Below, piece after piece: positions 23,036 to 34,468 of a stretch of DNA of 64,000 nt; within the stretch, counting starts at the first letter, position 1, and every line of letters starts with the position of its first letter. The stretch is from Leucaena leucocephala. Its lineage: Eukaryota; Streptophyta; Magnoliopsida; Fabales; Fabaceae. Under the pieces are notes generated by a model, which saw only the letters and a list, made by a program, of their open reading frames with translations, did no database searches and was not told the origin of the DNA. The stretch covers positions 21,001,001-21,065,000 of the forward strand of contig CM073558.1 of assembly GCA_037074615.1 (NCBI GenBank), given 5' to 3'. Made by a program: the position numbers and the translations under genes.

Positions 23036-24318
23036 AATTTCTCGGGGCCTGATTTCAAAATATTGGCTGTAGCTATGAAGTAGATATGTAGTTTTGTAGC
23101 ATAGAAAAATTTCATGACGGTGACATTTCTGACCAGCTTTTCTTTCTGTTCTGTTGCTTTTAAACTTTGAATATGTATGAATACAAGGGAGGGAATGAAA
23201 CGGGGACAAGATAATGTCTTGCCATCTTGAAGAAAAGTTCAAATTTCCTGTAAAACGGTTAGGATATGTAACTGCAGAAAAGGACAAAAATGGATGGGGC
23301 ATTCTGAGAATTGAACTCGGGCTTCTCGCACCCTAAGCGAGAATCATACCACCAGGTCAAATGCCCATTGTTGCCACGATGACCATTTTCTCAGAATGTA
23401 ATTACTTATTTAAAAATATTCCGTTCCCTTTTAAAGATATAAACAATTGAAGCTTTCGGCAGACCAATTCACTTAAAATATTATTTTGAGCTAAACCCAC
23501 TCAATCCTACCTAATCCTCAGCAACACCTTTCCCACAAACGGCTACTGAAAAAAGCACAGACATTGTCTTATATATCAAGATTAGTTTAATTAGTATTAT
23601 AATACAAAATTTGATTTAAAATGTTTTTTATAATCAATGTTTACTTTTTCCCACACTTTGGAGATCATACATTTTCATAAACGAAGGACCTATTTGGATA
23701 AATAATTCCAAAATAAACGCTTCAATTTTGTAGATAAAGTGAAGCCAACCCTTTCTTTAGTTGAGCATCTTACCTAACAAATGCCTAAAATCATCAATTC
23801 ATCATATGAATTAAATTGCGAGGGAATAGGGATTACTGTTTCTAGTAAAAGCTCTCTCTCTATGTAGAGAATTTAGGCTACATCTTTAGTTTTGATTTGA
23901 TAATTTAGCAACTTTTATATTAAAAAAATAAAACAAAATGTTAAAATCCATAAACATAGTTCAATTGATTAGAGAAAGAACAATAAACGATAAATAGAGT
24001 GCAAATGGTAAGTGTTGATCAATATTCTTTTAATTCACTTACAAATTTCAATCTTTCTTAGAGTTAATTTAGTGATTCTACTCAAATTTTACTCTAAAAT
24101 CATATCCTCCGTATGAAATATATTTATTAGACATCGCATAGCTTGATAATAAAGGGGGGGAGGGGGGGGGAGCAAAGCAGCATCATTGTGTTCATACTTA
24201 GATAATAACAAAGTATAGTAGTGGGGCAATAAGAAAATTTATCATTTGCCATAGTGCAACCTCCATTAATCCTAGGTGGATGATTAGACCAACCACTTTC
24301 TAATAAGTCCAATCTTGG
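23036..24318. other. 3' flank and spacer
   Basis: About 200 bases of probable RopGEF 3' UTR, then a tRNA-Pro-like relic at 23296-23366, then spacer. A G-rich tract (7 and 9 Gs split by one A) lies at 24154-24170. From about 24190 the sequence matches the promoter of the second LTP gene. Confidence 0.45.
23296..23366 (-). pseudogene. tRNA-Pro(AGG)-like sequence, probably degenerate
   Basis: Read on the minus strand it starts GGGCATT and ends AATGCCCC, a complete seven-pair acceptor stem. The anticodon arm CTCGC-TTAGGGT-GCGAG is perfect with anticodon AGG (Pro). The T loop TTCAATT is present. Against a normal plant tRNA-Pro I see changes: the D stem has a C-A mismatch and G replaces the conserved A14, the variable loop is one base short, and the T stem has one C-A mismatch. 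This suggests a decayed gene, although a weakly functional tRNA is not excluded. Confidence 0.6.
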
Positions 24319-24326
24319 CTATAAAA
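24319..24326 (+). promoter_or_regulatory. TATA box of the first LTP copy
   Basis: GGCTATAAAAATCC lies about 75 bases before the ATG at 24396. The upstream 130 bases, including the word GTGCAACCTCCATTAATCCT at about 24252-24271, are shared with the second LTP copy. Confidence 0.6.
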
Positions 24327-24395
24327 ATCCCTTCACAGCCAAAGCATTCTTCAGTTCTGAGATAATAGTGAAGAATAGGTACAAGTTCACTTGAA

Positions 24396-24975
24396 ATGGA
24401 GGCTCCCATGAAATTCTTGTGCGTTCTTGGGATGCTGGTAGTGTTTGTGAGCATTGGAGGTTTTGAGGGAGTTTAGGGTGCAGGCGAATGTGGCAGGTCT
24501 ACCACACCAGATAGGGAGGCTCTCAAACTTGCTCCTTGTGCTTCAGCAGCTCAAGATTCAAGTGCCAGTGTCCCCAAGAGTTGCTGTGCTCAGATCAAGA
24601 AATTTGGGCAGAACCCTAATTGCCTCTGTGCTGTTCTTCTCTCCAACACCGCTAAAAGCGCCGGAGTCAAGCCCGAGATTGCCAACACCATCCCCAAGCA
24701 CTGCAACTTCTCCGATCGCCCTGTTGGCCACAAGTGTGGACGTAAGTATTATAGCTTGTTTGGTTTCACGTTGAAATTAAAACCAGAAAATACGCATTTA
24801 TTTACTCTTTTATTTTCTATCCTGACGTACATGTTTACGTGATTATGTGTCTAAGTACAAATTTCAACTTAATTTATACCCATAAGTAGATAACTACTTG
24901 GCTAGTATTAATTTATCTCATCATTTCATTTCTAACATAAAATTGTTGATTTTTGCAGCTTACACTCTTCCTTGA
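24396..24975 (+). pseudogene. lipid-transfer protein copy with nonsense codon in signal peptide
   Basis: Two exons, 24396-24741 and 24959-24975, match the gene at 27117 codon for codon in length (121 codons including stop). The 27th codon is TAG (24474-24476) where the paralogue has GAG in its VEGTGECG segment, so translation from the ATG would give only 26 residues of signal peptide. Downstream, the frame is fully open, and the eight cysteines of the LTP fold (ECG, APC, SCC, CLC, HCN, KCG), the splice donor and the 17-nt last exon encoding YTLP are all kept. No in-frame ATG follows that would restore secretion. It is either a very young pseudogene, a null allele, or a sequencing error. Promoter and 3' flank also look intact. 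Confidence 0.85.
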
Positions 24976-26065
24976 GAGAGAAGCTGAGATAAAGGAGGAC
25001 AAGGCTTAAAGACAACAATAGCTGTTGCCAATAACTGTGACCATAATTAATTATGTTGTATTCTCTTGTAACTTTAATAAGAGCTAGCAGCTCTTACGTG
25101 TCCATCCTTTATATTACACGACATTCTAGTTTTCAACGTCTCTATAATGGTCTTTTATAGCCCAATTATCATAATCTGAATTCCAATTATGCTAATTAAT
25201 TGAAATCATATTGGACAGAGAAGCTTACAACTTTAATATTTTGTAATTCTCTAATCGCAAACTTGAATAGTACGCTTTGGCCCATACGAAGACCGACAAA
25301 ACTAAAATGGGTAATTAGTTGAGATAATCACAAACTGTCTCAAACAAGAGACAACAAACTTCCATGACTAGAATCGTAGAAAGAACTTTCTTTTTTGGAA
25401 GGAGAAGCTGATAGTTCATAAAGTCATAGTAACTAACTAAGATGTGACGGAAAGAAACTAAAACCTTTGTCAAGAACAAACTGTGTTCAGCACTATACTC
25501 TAAGAAAAAAAATTATTAAATATAGTAAATATATTTTATATTTAATATTAAAATTAATTTCCTAATTAAGTTATATATTTATCACAAGACGAGTATTTGT
25601 TTACATATGTAACTATTGCTGACTCATCTTTGCCTCACCTTGGTGCCTAGAAAAATGAAAGATCGCATCAGAAATAACCAAGTAGTAGTAAATATATATG
25701 TAGCAAATTTGTGTTAAACTTTTGTATGAAACATGGCTTGAAATTTCAAGTTCCATATATATACAGTGAAGATTTTGTCTGCGACATGATTATGCGCTCA
25801 CGTCAATGTCTACACTTTCTCATCATGAGTTAATTTGGATCTCTTCAGACATCAACCTATTAAGCCATCCTTTTGATTTACAAGAACAGTTAATGTTTAC
25901 ACTAATAATTCTCTATTAAGCCTCCCTTGATATAATTTCTAGAGATATCTCATGAGACAATAGATAAATTCACATGCCAAAGAGTTTAATTTTCCTTTTC
26001 TATGCTTTGATGATAAAATTATATGTATTGACTGTTATATATTATACTCTATTCTATTATAATTA

Positions 26066-26305
26066 ATCCCTCATATCCTAATTATAAAAGTCAGTTGATT
26101 TTTTTAGATAGATCTAAGAAGCTAAATAAATTAGTTAATTCTAACAAAATCCAACACCTCAAAGATAAATTCATATTATATACTATTTAATATATCTAAA
26201 TTAATCAATTAGTTCTTATATTAGTTATAATTAACTGATTTATTTTACTTTCTAAATCTATCAAAAAAGTTGACTCTTATAATTATGATAAGAGATGATA
26301 TATTG
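26066..26305 (+). repeat. MITE-like repeat, family A copy 5
   Basis: Contains CTAATTATAAAAGTCAGTTG, AAATTCATATTATATACTAT and TTATATTAGTTATAATTA in the family A order. The two ends (CTAATTATAAAAGTCA and TGACTCTTATAATTATGA) are imperfect inverted repeats. Confidence 0.5.
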
Positions 26306-26657
26306 TATTTTGGATATTAAGATTATATCCCACTAGTAAGTATTAATTGAGTCCAGGTTTATGGTTACTTAGTTTGACGTAATTATTTAATTAATTACAT
26401 AATAACCTTGATGGGAGGCTATTTGTATGACAGTAGATTTAGAGCGGCATCTAGAAAACCTAATTCACCAGTTCCCAAATTGGTGATACCTATTTCTCAT
26501 TTGCTATCACTGTGTCTACGGTCAAAAGATTTTCTATTATTATTATCTTGAGGTTTACTGCTTCAAATCATATGGCTATGAGAGAAGTATTTATCGAAGT
26601 CTTCTACAATGTATTGGGGGATTTTGTATGAATGTACGTGACATTAATTTCATATGG

Positions 26658-26692
26658 TTTGTTCTTGATAAATGGAACCCATATCCTTATTT
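26658..26692 (-). pseudogene. fragment of exon 3 of the NWWQGSLYY-type gene
   Basis: These 35 bases match 30327-30361 (exon 3 of the gene at 29489-31034) at 32 positions and in the same orientation. On the minus strand they encode NKDMGSIYQEQT, against NKDMSSIYEEQS in the intact gene. The similarity stops abruptly on the 3' side, where a stop follows two codons later. Upstream the frame stays open to about 26841 but the residues are not recognisably related. It is a relic of a duplicated or captured copy. Confidence 0.6.
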
Positions 26693-27017
26693 GTACATTT
26701 CATCGGCAAAATGAAAGTACCTTGATGGAAATTGGAGAGTGAGGTGGCAGGAAAACAAGCTCTTTTTGTTAGCATACTGCGAGTAATGGCAACACCTGGA
26801 AGGCTCAACTTCAAAAAGAAGCACTCTGGCAAGGATTTCACCTACTCTGATTAGACAGAAAACAGAGAAATAACATCGCGTTCATATTTTAAAACCATAA
26901 TCTTAGTAACAAAGTGAAGTGGTGCAATAAGAAAACCCATCACTTGCCTTAGTGCAACCTCCATTAATCCTTAGTGGGCGGTCCCTATGCGAAGCACTTT
27001 TTAAGTCCAATCTGGGC

Positions 27018-27025
27018 TATAAATA
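27018..27025 (+). promoter_or_regulatory. TATA box of the second LTP gene
   Basis: A consensus TATAAATA lies 99 bases before the ATG. The upstream 130 bases correspond to those of the first copy, including GTGCAACCTCCATTAATCCT at about 26954-26973. Confidence 0.7.
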
Positions 27026-27116
27026 ACCCATCATAACCAAAACATTCCTGCATCGATCAAGAGATAGTGAACAAGAAGTAGAAGTTCAACATATTCAAAA
27101 AAAAAAAGTCAGAAAA

Positions 27117-27772
27117 ATGGAGGCTTCTGTGAAATTCCTGTGCATTCTGGGGTTGTTGGTAGTGTTGGGAAGTGTTGGAGTGATTGAGAGGGTTGAGGGT
27201 ACAGGGGAATGTGGTAGGGGTACCACACCAGATAATGAGGCTCTCAAGCTTGCTCCTTGTGCTACAGCAGCTCAAGATGAAAGTGCCAGTGTGCCTCAGA
27301 GTTGCTGTGCTCAGGTCAAGAAAATTGGGAAGAACCCTAGCTGCCTCTGTGCTGTTCTTCTCTCTGACACTGCCAAAAACTCTGGAGTCAATCCTCAGAT
27401 TGCCCTCACCATTCCCAAGCGCTGCAACTTTGCGAATCGCCCCGTTGGCTACAAGTGTGGACGTAAGTATCTATGAGAATGTTTTGGAATTGCACAATCA
27501 CTAATATAATTATTAGAACAAAATTTAGATCAAGTTCATAGGTGAATTTAAATTAGTGCATACGCATTTTGATAACTAACAATGTCAAAATAATAAATCT
27601 GATTAGAGAATTTGATTGATACAAACAACTCGACTTAAGTTTTGTCATACATTTTACTTTATTTGATACTGTGCATACATTTCGACACCCATGTGCGTCT
27701 AATTTGAGTTTTCTGATTGATTCATTTCTGATATGAAGTTTCTGACATTTTGCAGCTTACACTCTGCCTTAA
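27117..27772 (+). CDS. non-specific lipid-transfer protein, secreted
   Basis: Two exons, 27117-27462 and 27756-27772, give 120 residues. The second coding exon is only 17 nt and supplies the end of KCGPYTLP. The first 28 residues (hydrophobic LCILGLLVVLGSVGV) are a signal peptide, so the mature product of about 92 residues is apoplastic. The eight-cysteine motif reads C-15-C-14-CC-11-CxC-24-C-10-C, forming four disulfides around a lipid-binding cavity; from memory this spacing is nearest class V nsLTPs. IPKRCNFANRPVGYKCG is typical of that group. Family roles include lipid transport to the surface, defence and reproduction; I cannot assign one here. It is the intact member of a tandem pair. 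Confidence 0.93.
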
Positions 27773-29488
27773 GTGAGCAGACGAGAACAAGGGGGAGGAC
27801 TGGGCTTAAGAGACATTATTAATAGCTGCTAGCAATTACTTTGACAATAACTATGTTGTTGTATTGTCTTGTTACTTATAGTCCAATAAGAGCTGGCAGC
27901 TCATTTGTGTCCGTCCTTTGTAACTTGTGTAATTCTAGTTATATAATCTAATGATTCCCTTTTCTACTTAAACCGACTCCAAACATGACCATAAATTTAC
28001 TCAAACACAAGCTAATCACAATACCCAAAAAAAAAAGATTTCCCCTTAATGAGCATACTTAGAAGGAAAATTGGAATATTTAAGTTAAAGTAATTAGGTT
28101 ACTAAGCCTAAACGTGGCAAGTAATATCTCTGTCAAAGAACAAAGAATCTCTGAAAACACTGTACTCTAACAATTGTATAAAAGGATCTTTCCTTTTAAG
28201 AAGACGACACAACAACCGACCGAGGTCAGTTTCCCACAATGGAAGGATAAGGATTGACGTGGATCAGTTAATAATGTCATATTGTGATTGGGAGATGTCG
28301 GAATACTCTGAAAACTTAGGATAAGGAAAACTGAATGGACAAGTTCGTTAACAAACTGTTAAAGACAGCTTTCCAGATGACAATCCATAACTATTCTGAC
28401 CGGCTGGGCCACACATCTCTTCAATCCTCATTTTAACTTTGTGCTCTGCGTGTCAGTTTACTGCCTTTTATATTTTGCAGTACAGAGAAGCTTCAAGAAC
28501 TAGACCCTATAGTTTTCCGTTGCTTTCACGAAAATTTGATTGCAACAGTTTTAGATAAACTTCATTTCGTGTCTAAACCTACAATTTTATCTTTTTAAAG
28601 CTTCCTTAATCTTTAAAAATTAGTGATCGCAAGAGTTAAAATAGGTCTAATACTTTAGGGTCAAAATTAAAGTTAATTTACAAGAGAATTAGAAGTATGC
28701 TGATTATTGAAAGAAATACACTGGCCTTGCTTTAATTTTTTTAAACGTAGAATTAATTCCTTCGTTAAACTTCTTAACCACACAAATGTAGAATTGAGTT
28801 GGGTAAGAGCTCTGCCATTTGTTCATTACATCTGAATTACAGGGTAAAAGGAAAGCAGCAGAGAGGGTTTCTTCAACTAAAAAGAGGAACTAAATTATTC
28901 ATAATCAGTGAATGGGAAATCGGTAAAGAGAGTAACTCTTATGAAGTAAGGAATAACGAAGTCTCTCAGCTGACGATACATGGAGTTCCCAGAATACAGA
29001 AGAAACCTTAAAAAGCTTTACAACACCATGAACAACAAGTACAAGGTTGGTTGCGGTAAAGCCGAAAGAAAGTAATGTGAATTATTTCATCACAGACACA
29101 GTATAGCTCTGTAGCCAGTAGCCATCAGCTGCATTCTTCCTACTCTATAACTCTCTCCATTCATCTATCTTCCTATTTACCTACAAGTTATATAATTGGC
29201 AAATAACAAATAGTAATCAAATTCTGACCATGAATACAGAAAATATGACAAAGAAACATGTTTCCAATGAAAAGGGATAAGATACTCTACTACATCCCTC
29301 AAGAAACACTGGCTAGCGCCCTGAGGCTTCCTTTGAAATGGACTAAATGTTAAAACTTACAGGAAGGAAAAGCAGTGATATTGTAAATTAAAAGGAATTT
29401 AAACAATGATAGTATCCAGAGTTCCATCCCATCTTATTTCAGAAAGTCAAAATTACCTTTATGAGCAGATAAATTGGCAAGCATGATC
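27773..29488. other. spacer and probable 3' UTR of the minus-strand gene
   Basis: The first 150 bases are the LTP 3' flank (AATAAGAGCTGGCAGCTC near 27884, duplicated from the first copy). No gene is recognised. The last few hundred bases are probably the 3' UTR of the gene ending at 29489. Confidence 0.45.
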
Positions 29489-31034
29489 TTAATAATAGAG
29501 AGATCCTGTAGATAGAAAGGTACAAGTTATGAGAATGATAAAATTAGATTAGTAAAGCATGTCCAAGAGAAAGAACCACATATCTATTAGATAAGTATAT
29601 ACCTTGCCACCAGTTGCCTCTTGAAGCGATTCCTGAATCATCTTCCCCACCATCTTTCTTGTTCTGTAAAAAACTAATAAACCATATTAGAGATATAAAA
29701 TAGCAGCGAATATATATAAATATATATATATGCACATCAACCAAATATGAACCCAAAGAGTAGCTGTTTATTTGCAATAGCTTGATTTGAGTTGAACTCT
29801 ATACAGGCCCAGTTAAAACGGTATTACAGTTTTAATAACATGATAATCCTCCCGCTTAAGAATTAAATGTAGCAGGCTAGTAGCCATTGCAAGCCAAGCC
29901 ATTAGAAAAATTAACTAAATAACCAAAAGAAAAATAAAAAACATAACGCCTTTCTCTTATTGCTTTCAAAACATAACGGCACATAAGGCGCACGCTTGGA
30001 ACCACGGAAAAGGTGACAAGCCTGCGCCTTTCTCTATGACGTCATCCGATCCAGATCCATGTTATCGACTCTACCTAGTGGATAAGGCTTAGGCTTGTTG
30101 TTGTTGTGTTCGCCTTGTGGTGCCTAATTGTATGTATTCCCTCCCTTGGCATGAGAGGCATTAGCCATTAATAGGGAAATAATTTCAGGAAATGTATTAA
30201 AAGGAAATAAATAAAAGAATAAACTTACCAAGGAGTTTAATCCTGCATTTTCTGTACTTTGAGGACGATAATATACATCCTGGCCTCCGTAAAAGATGGA
30301 AGAACTAAGGTGGCAAGGCTGAACACTTTGTTCTTCATAGATGGAACTCATATCCTTATTTTCTCTGCTCTGAGTTTCTCCAGCCTTCATCTTGGAGATA
30401 TCATCTACAACAGGAAAATAATAAGGAAAACTCACAAAATTAATCTAAATATTGGATACACAGTCAAGAATTTGTTGCTTTATATATGAAAATCTGAGAA
30501 ATCGCACACTTGCAAATAGAAGAAGATGTTAAACAAGATAAGGATATAAGCACTGAGGATAGGGAAAACGGAGACAAAGAGAAATGATAAAGAACTGCCA
30601 TGAGATTTGATCAATAATACGCAATATACAAATCTGTAAGAAGAAAGCTTCAGATTAAACCTACCACGAGTTCCGCTTGGAGTTTTCCCCTTCAATTCAG
30701 AACGCAGAGATTCTCCCCCTAAAATCTGAATCAACCCAACCATGTAAAATCTCAGAGAAGCTAATAGACGGGAAACGAATTCGACCTAACTTTTAGATTC
30801 AAAAAACAAAACATCCAAAACAAACTAAATCCAATCATTTAATAACTATATTCTATAAATGCCCATTAACCATAAATAGAGGAGAAGCTTGAGAAATGAA
30901 ATCAGTACCTTAGAGGAAGGAGAAAATATGGAGCCGAAAATCCCTGAAGATGAAGACGGGGGAGACTCCTTGGAGCCAAAGAGTTCAGAAGTGAGTGAAG
31001 AAGACGACGAACCCAGTTGCTGCTTCTCTCCCAT
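29489..31034 (-). CDS. small Ser-rich plant protein ending NWWQGSLYY, function unknown
   Basis: Five minus-strand exons, 31034-30909, 30725-30665, 30404-30229, 29663-29603 and 29505-29489, give 146 residues; the last exon is 17 nt. All junctions are GT/AG and alternative donors at exon 2 give a stop, which fixes the junction. The N-terminus has Ser runs and the LFGSKESPPSSSSGIFGSIF segment; the middle has CHLSSSIFYGGQDVYY; the C-terminus is SRGNWWQGSLYY. I recognise these as conserved blocks of an uncharacterised plant family, but no biochemical role is known to me. There is no signal peptide or membrane segment; the sequence looks largely disordered with three conserved short motifs, suggesting an adaptor-like or regulatory peptide (inference). 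A G-box-like CACGTG lies upstream at about 31242. Confidence 0.88.
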
Positions 31035-34020
31035 TCTCTTTGGTGAAGTCTCTCTCTCAAATCAAATCTCCTAACTTAATCCTTTGAGCAAGAGTGAGAT
31101 TTATAAAAAGACAATCCCACAAGGAAACATCAATCACCGCCTGAAGAAGTCTTAAAATGAGAAGAAAAAAAAAACAATTAAAAAATTTTCATGGGAAACC
31201 AAACAGGTAGAAGAAGAAAACGAAATAGAAAAGGAAGAGGCACGTGAGAAGGTCACTCACGACACGAGAGAGAGAAATTTCTGTTGAATGGCAACGAAAC
31301 CGTCGTTCGCAGCCATTTATAAGGCAGAAAAGACGGTCCCCGAAGGTTGAAGTTTGAGTATTTTTTTAATATTTTATTCGCAATAGTATAATTTAATTTC
31401 TGGTATTTTCTTATAGAAGAAGTTCTCCTCTTCGCCGACGAGTCCTATCATCTGCTAGCCACCGAGATGACGCAAAACCGAATTTGCTCCGTGCCATTCT
31501 TCAGTTTTCTGTTTCTGCGCTCTCCTGAACCTTCTAACAGATTGGCGCCACATGGGTCCTGGGAAACCTTCAGCTGGGACCCACAAGCAAATCCCAGCCT
31601 TTAACTTTCACCAGGGCTACTGGATTCTTATTTATTCTTTTTATTATACAATTTTTCATATATTAATTGATTTTATTATAAACTTTATATATTAATTGAT
31701 CTTATTCATTAATTTTTACTGAATAAATATTTCATAAGTATGTGTACCGTGAAAGATTTAAACTTCGTGGCTTGAATTTTTCATAATATAATATTGTCAC
31801 ATAATAAGAAAAAGAATAATGCAAAATATGCAAATTAGATCTTTTGGAGAGACAAAGATATAAAAAAAAAATATTTATATTTTTTTGGACTAAAATGGTT
31901 GATATATCATAGTTGCATTCGCTTTCACTTAGTTATCTCTAATTTTCTATCAATTATTTTCATTTATTATTTTCCAGTGAAGAGATATTTTATCAGTATT
32001 AAGGGATTTAGAATTTTCTATAATAATAGTATAAAATAATATAAAAAAGAATCGTGTAAAAGAAGTCAAATTGGATCATTTTCCTTAATGTAATTGGGTA
32101 GAGAATGATATAAAAGAAGGTGGTAGCATGACTTTTGTTTTTTTTTTGGTATTGAGTAATATATATGATATATTCACCCCTCATAATTTTATCTCCTTCA
32201 CTTTCTCTTTTCAAATGCATATTACATTTTTTACATTAAATTCATAGTTCTTTTCTGACTATACTCTAAAATAATTTTATAAATTTTGAATGATGTCAAA
32301 ATATTTTTTAAAAAAATATTAATAATGTATATATATATTGCTAAAGAGCATGTATATAAACAAGATGTGATATTTTTTATAGCGAATAAATAATAAAATA
32401 TGAGTTGGGCATACTTTTTAATTAAGAAGAAAAATAATAAATGCGGGTGTAAAGTAAATGAGTGTAGTAATAATGGAGAAGGTGGATTTTTTTTTCTTAC
32501 AATAATTTTTAGAAAGATATTAGGTTCACCTATAATCTAAAGATAGAATAAAATTTCTCTTATTTTTAGACGATATTAATATCAGATAAGGTAAATTGTC
32601 TAATATTATTAAATATAAATTTAAACACTAGAAGTTAAGATGACTCCTTAATTATTATAATTAAAATTATAATAAAATAATATTATTTAAAAAATAAATA
32701 TATTTTAAATAATTATATATCTTATTTTTTATCAATTAAACTCTTAGATAATAGGTGGTGGGGTTTGGGTTTGAATCTAAATTTGGAGTTTCCGTTTGTG
32801 GATGGTGGTGGGTTGATACTTTGATGGTCCAGTCAGAAAGAACAAAGAGTGAGAGGATCTATCTCATCTTATTTGAGTCATTGACCTTATCTTTTGATCT
32901 CTGTGGGACCTCTTTTTTCTTCGTTTTATTTAAACATCTTTTCTTTTCATTATTTGTCCACTTTTTTTAAAAAAAGATAAATTCAATCCAAACTATTTTG
33001 ACACAATTTTATTATTAAATAATAGAATGATCTAAAATAATTACTTCTAGTGAACCATGAGCAAATTCTATGTTCTTGATACATATACACGTGTGTTGAC
33101 ACGAGAGCCTAAGCCATTTTTTCCCTGATGAAAAAAAAAATATTTATGTAAGTTAATTTTGATTAAAACAAAATTAAAATATGCCTACAAATAAAAAAAT
33201 ATTCTTTCTTATTCTTATTATAAGATTTAGATAACTAATTTAAAAATATTAAAAAATTAATTATTTATAACAAAATTATATTGTTTCTCTAAAATAATCT
33301 TTCTAATAGTATTTATTATTGTTGATATTTTTTAACCCCTTGTTATATATAATAAATAGAGATAATTTAAAAAAATTATAAATTTAAAAATAAAATAGTT
33401 TAAGATCTTAAATATATTTAAAATTAAAATAAATTTATGGTCTATTTTTTATATTTATGACTGAAAGTAATACTTTAACACTTCTTACGGAAAAAAATTG
33501 GTTGATCTCAATTTAAAGTTAAATATTTTATCTAAATATTATATTTATCAATTAACTAATTCATATTGAAACTAGTTTGTGAAGAATCCAAATTAATCGA
33601 GTGATATTCATTATTTTATTTCATATTCACAAGATACGTATATGCCATAAAATAAATATAGATACGGTCAATAAAAGTAACGTGTAAAAAGATCGTGATC
33701 TTTACCATCTTTGTTTGGATTTCTTTTTCATACTATAAATCGGAAGCAATCTTTAAAGTTTACTGCCTTTTTAACCTACCGGTTTTATTTTGCGTTAAGT
33801 AATAAATTAATAATTAAGAAAAGTATAAAACGGAAACAAAAAAAGAAAAGAAAGATGAACCGAATAAAAATAATTAAAAATAATAAATCATTTCCTAATT
33901 CCTACTCAATAATCATCAAAGGGACAAATTCTGTTTGGTAATAGTTTAATAAATATTGTAATTAAGCCACCAATTATTTTTGATATTCCGTATAGTAAAG
34001 TATCTAGCTCTTAAAATTAT
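31035..34020. other. promoter region and AT-rich spacer
   Basis: 31035-31350 is the promoter and leader of the minus-strand gene. A GC-richer island at about 31420-31620 contains a 49-codon ATG frame (31464 on) that resembles nothing I know. The rest is AT-rich spacer. Confidence 0.4.
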
Positions 34021-34023
34021 TTA

Positions 34024-34468
34024 AGGGTGTGTTTGGTTGAATGGAGAGAAAGTAAAAGGAGAAATTTTAATAGAGGCAAAGGAAAAGAAGAGAATATGAG
34101 TAATTTTATTATTATTTTATTTGAATTAACATTAAAGGAGGAGAGAGGAAGCATTTTCATATTAACTTACTTAATTCAAGAGAAAAGGAGAGAAAAATAA
34201 TTTTATATAGATAAATTTACCCTTATATTATTTTATATAATATTTTAATAAAATATAATATATGGATAATATTATGATATTAATTATAAGTATATTAATA
34301 TTATAAAATTAAAATATTATATTTTCTCTTTAAATTCTCTTAATTTTAGAAGGGAATTAAATCTTAAGAAGGGAGAGAAAATTTAAAAAAAAAATTCTCC
34401 TAAAAATTATTAATTTTTAAATAAAGATAGAGAAGTAAAATCTCTCACCTCTTTTTTTTTTTTTTTTT
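34024..34468 (+). mobile_element. non-autonomous DNA element, family C copy 1
   Basis: Begins GGGTGTGTTTGGTTGAATGG and contains TTTTATATAGATAAATTTAC, TATTTTAATAAAATATAATA and TTATAAGTATATTAATATTA. The same blocks, in the same order, occur on the minus strand at 63108-62683. About 445 bp and non-coding. The start is of the kind seen in hAT-like MITEs; the right end is less clear. Confidence 0.65.

Larger units (their letters stand above)
24976..27017. other. spacer between LTP copies
   Basis: 3' flank of the first LTP copy (AATAAGAGCTAGCAGCTC near 25075, repeated after the second copy), then AT-rich spacer with a family A repeat at 26066-26305 and an exon-3-like fragment of the 29.5-31 kb gene at 26658-26692. 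From about 26900 the sequence is the duplicated LTP promoter. Confidence 0.5.

Noticed and set aside
24454..24774. 106-residue alternative frame over the LTP relic, with a like-length counterpart at 27184-27504
   Set aside because: Both begin at TTG and lie in a shifted frame of the LTP exons. Their similarity is a by-product of the duplicated LTP coding sequence.
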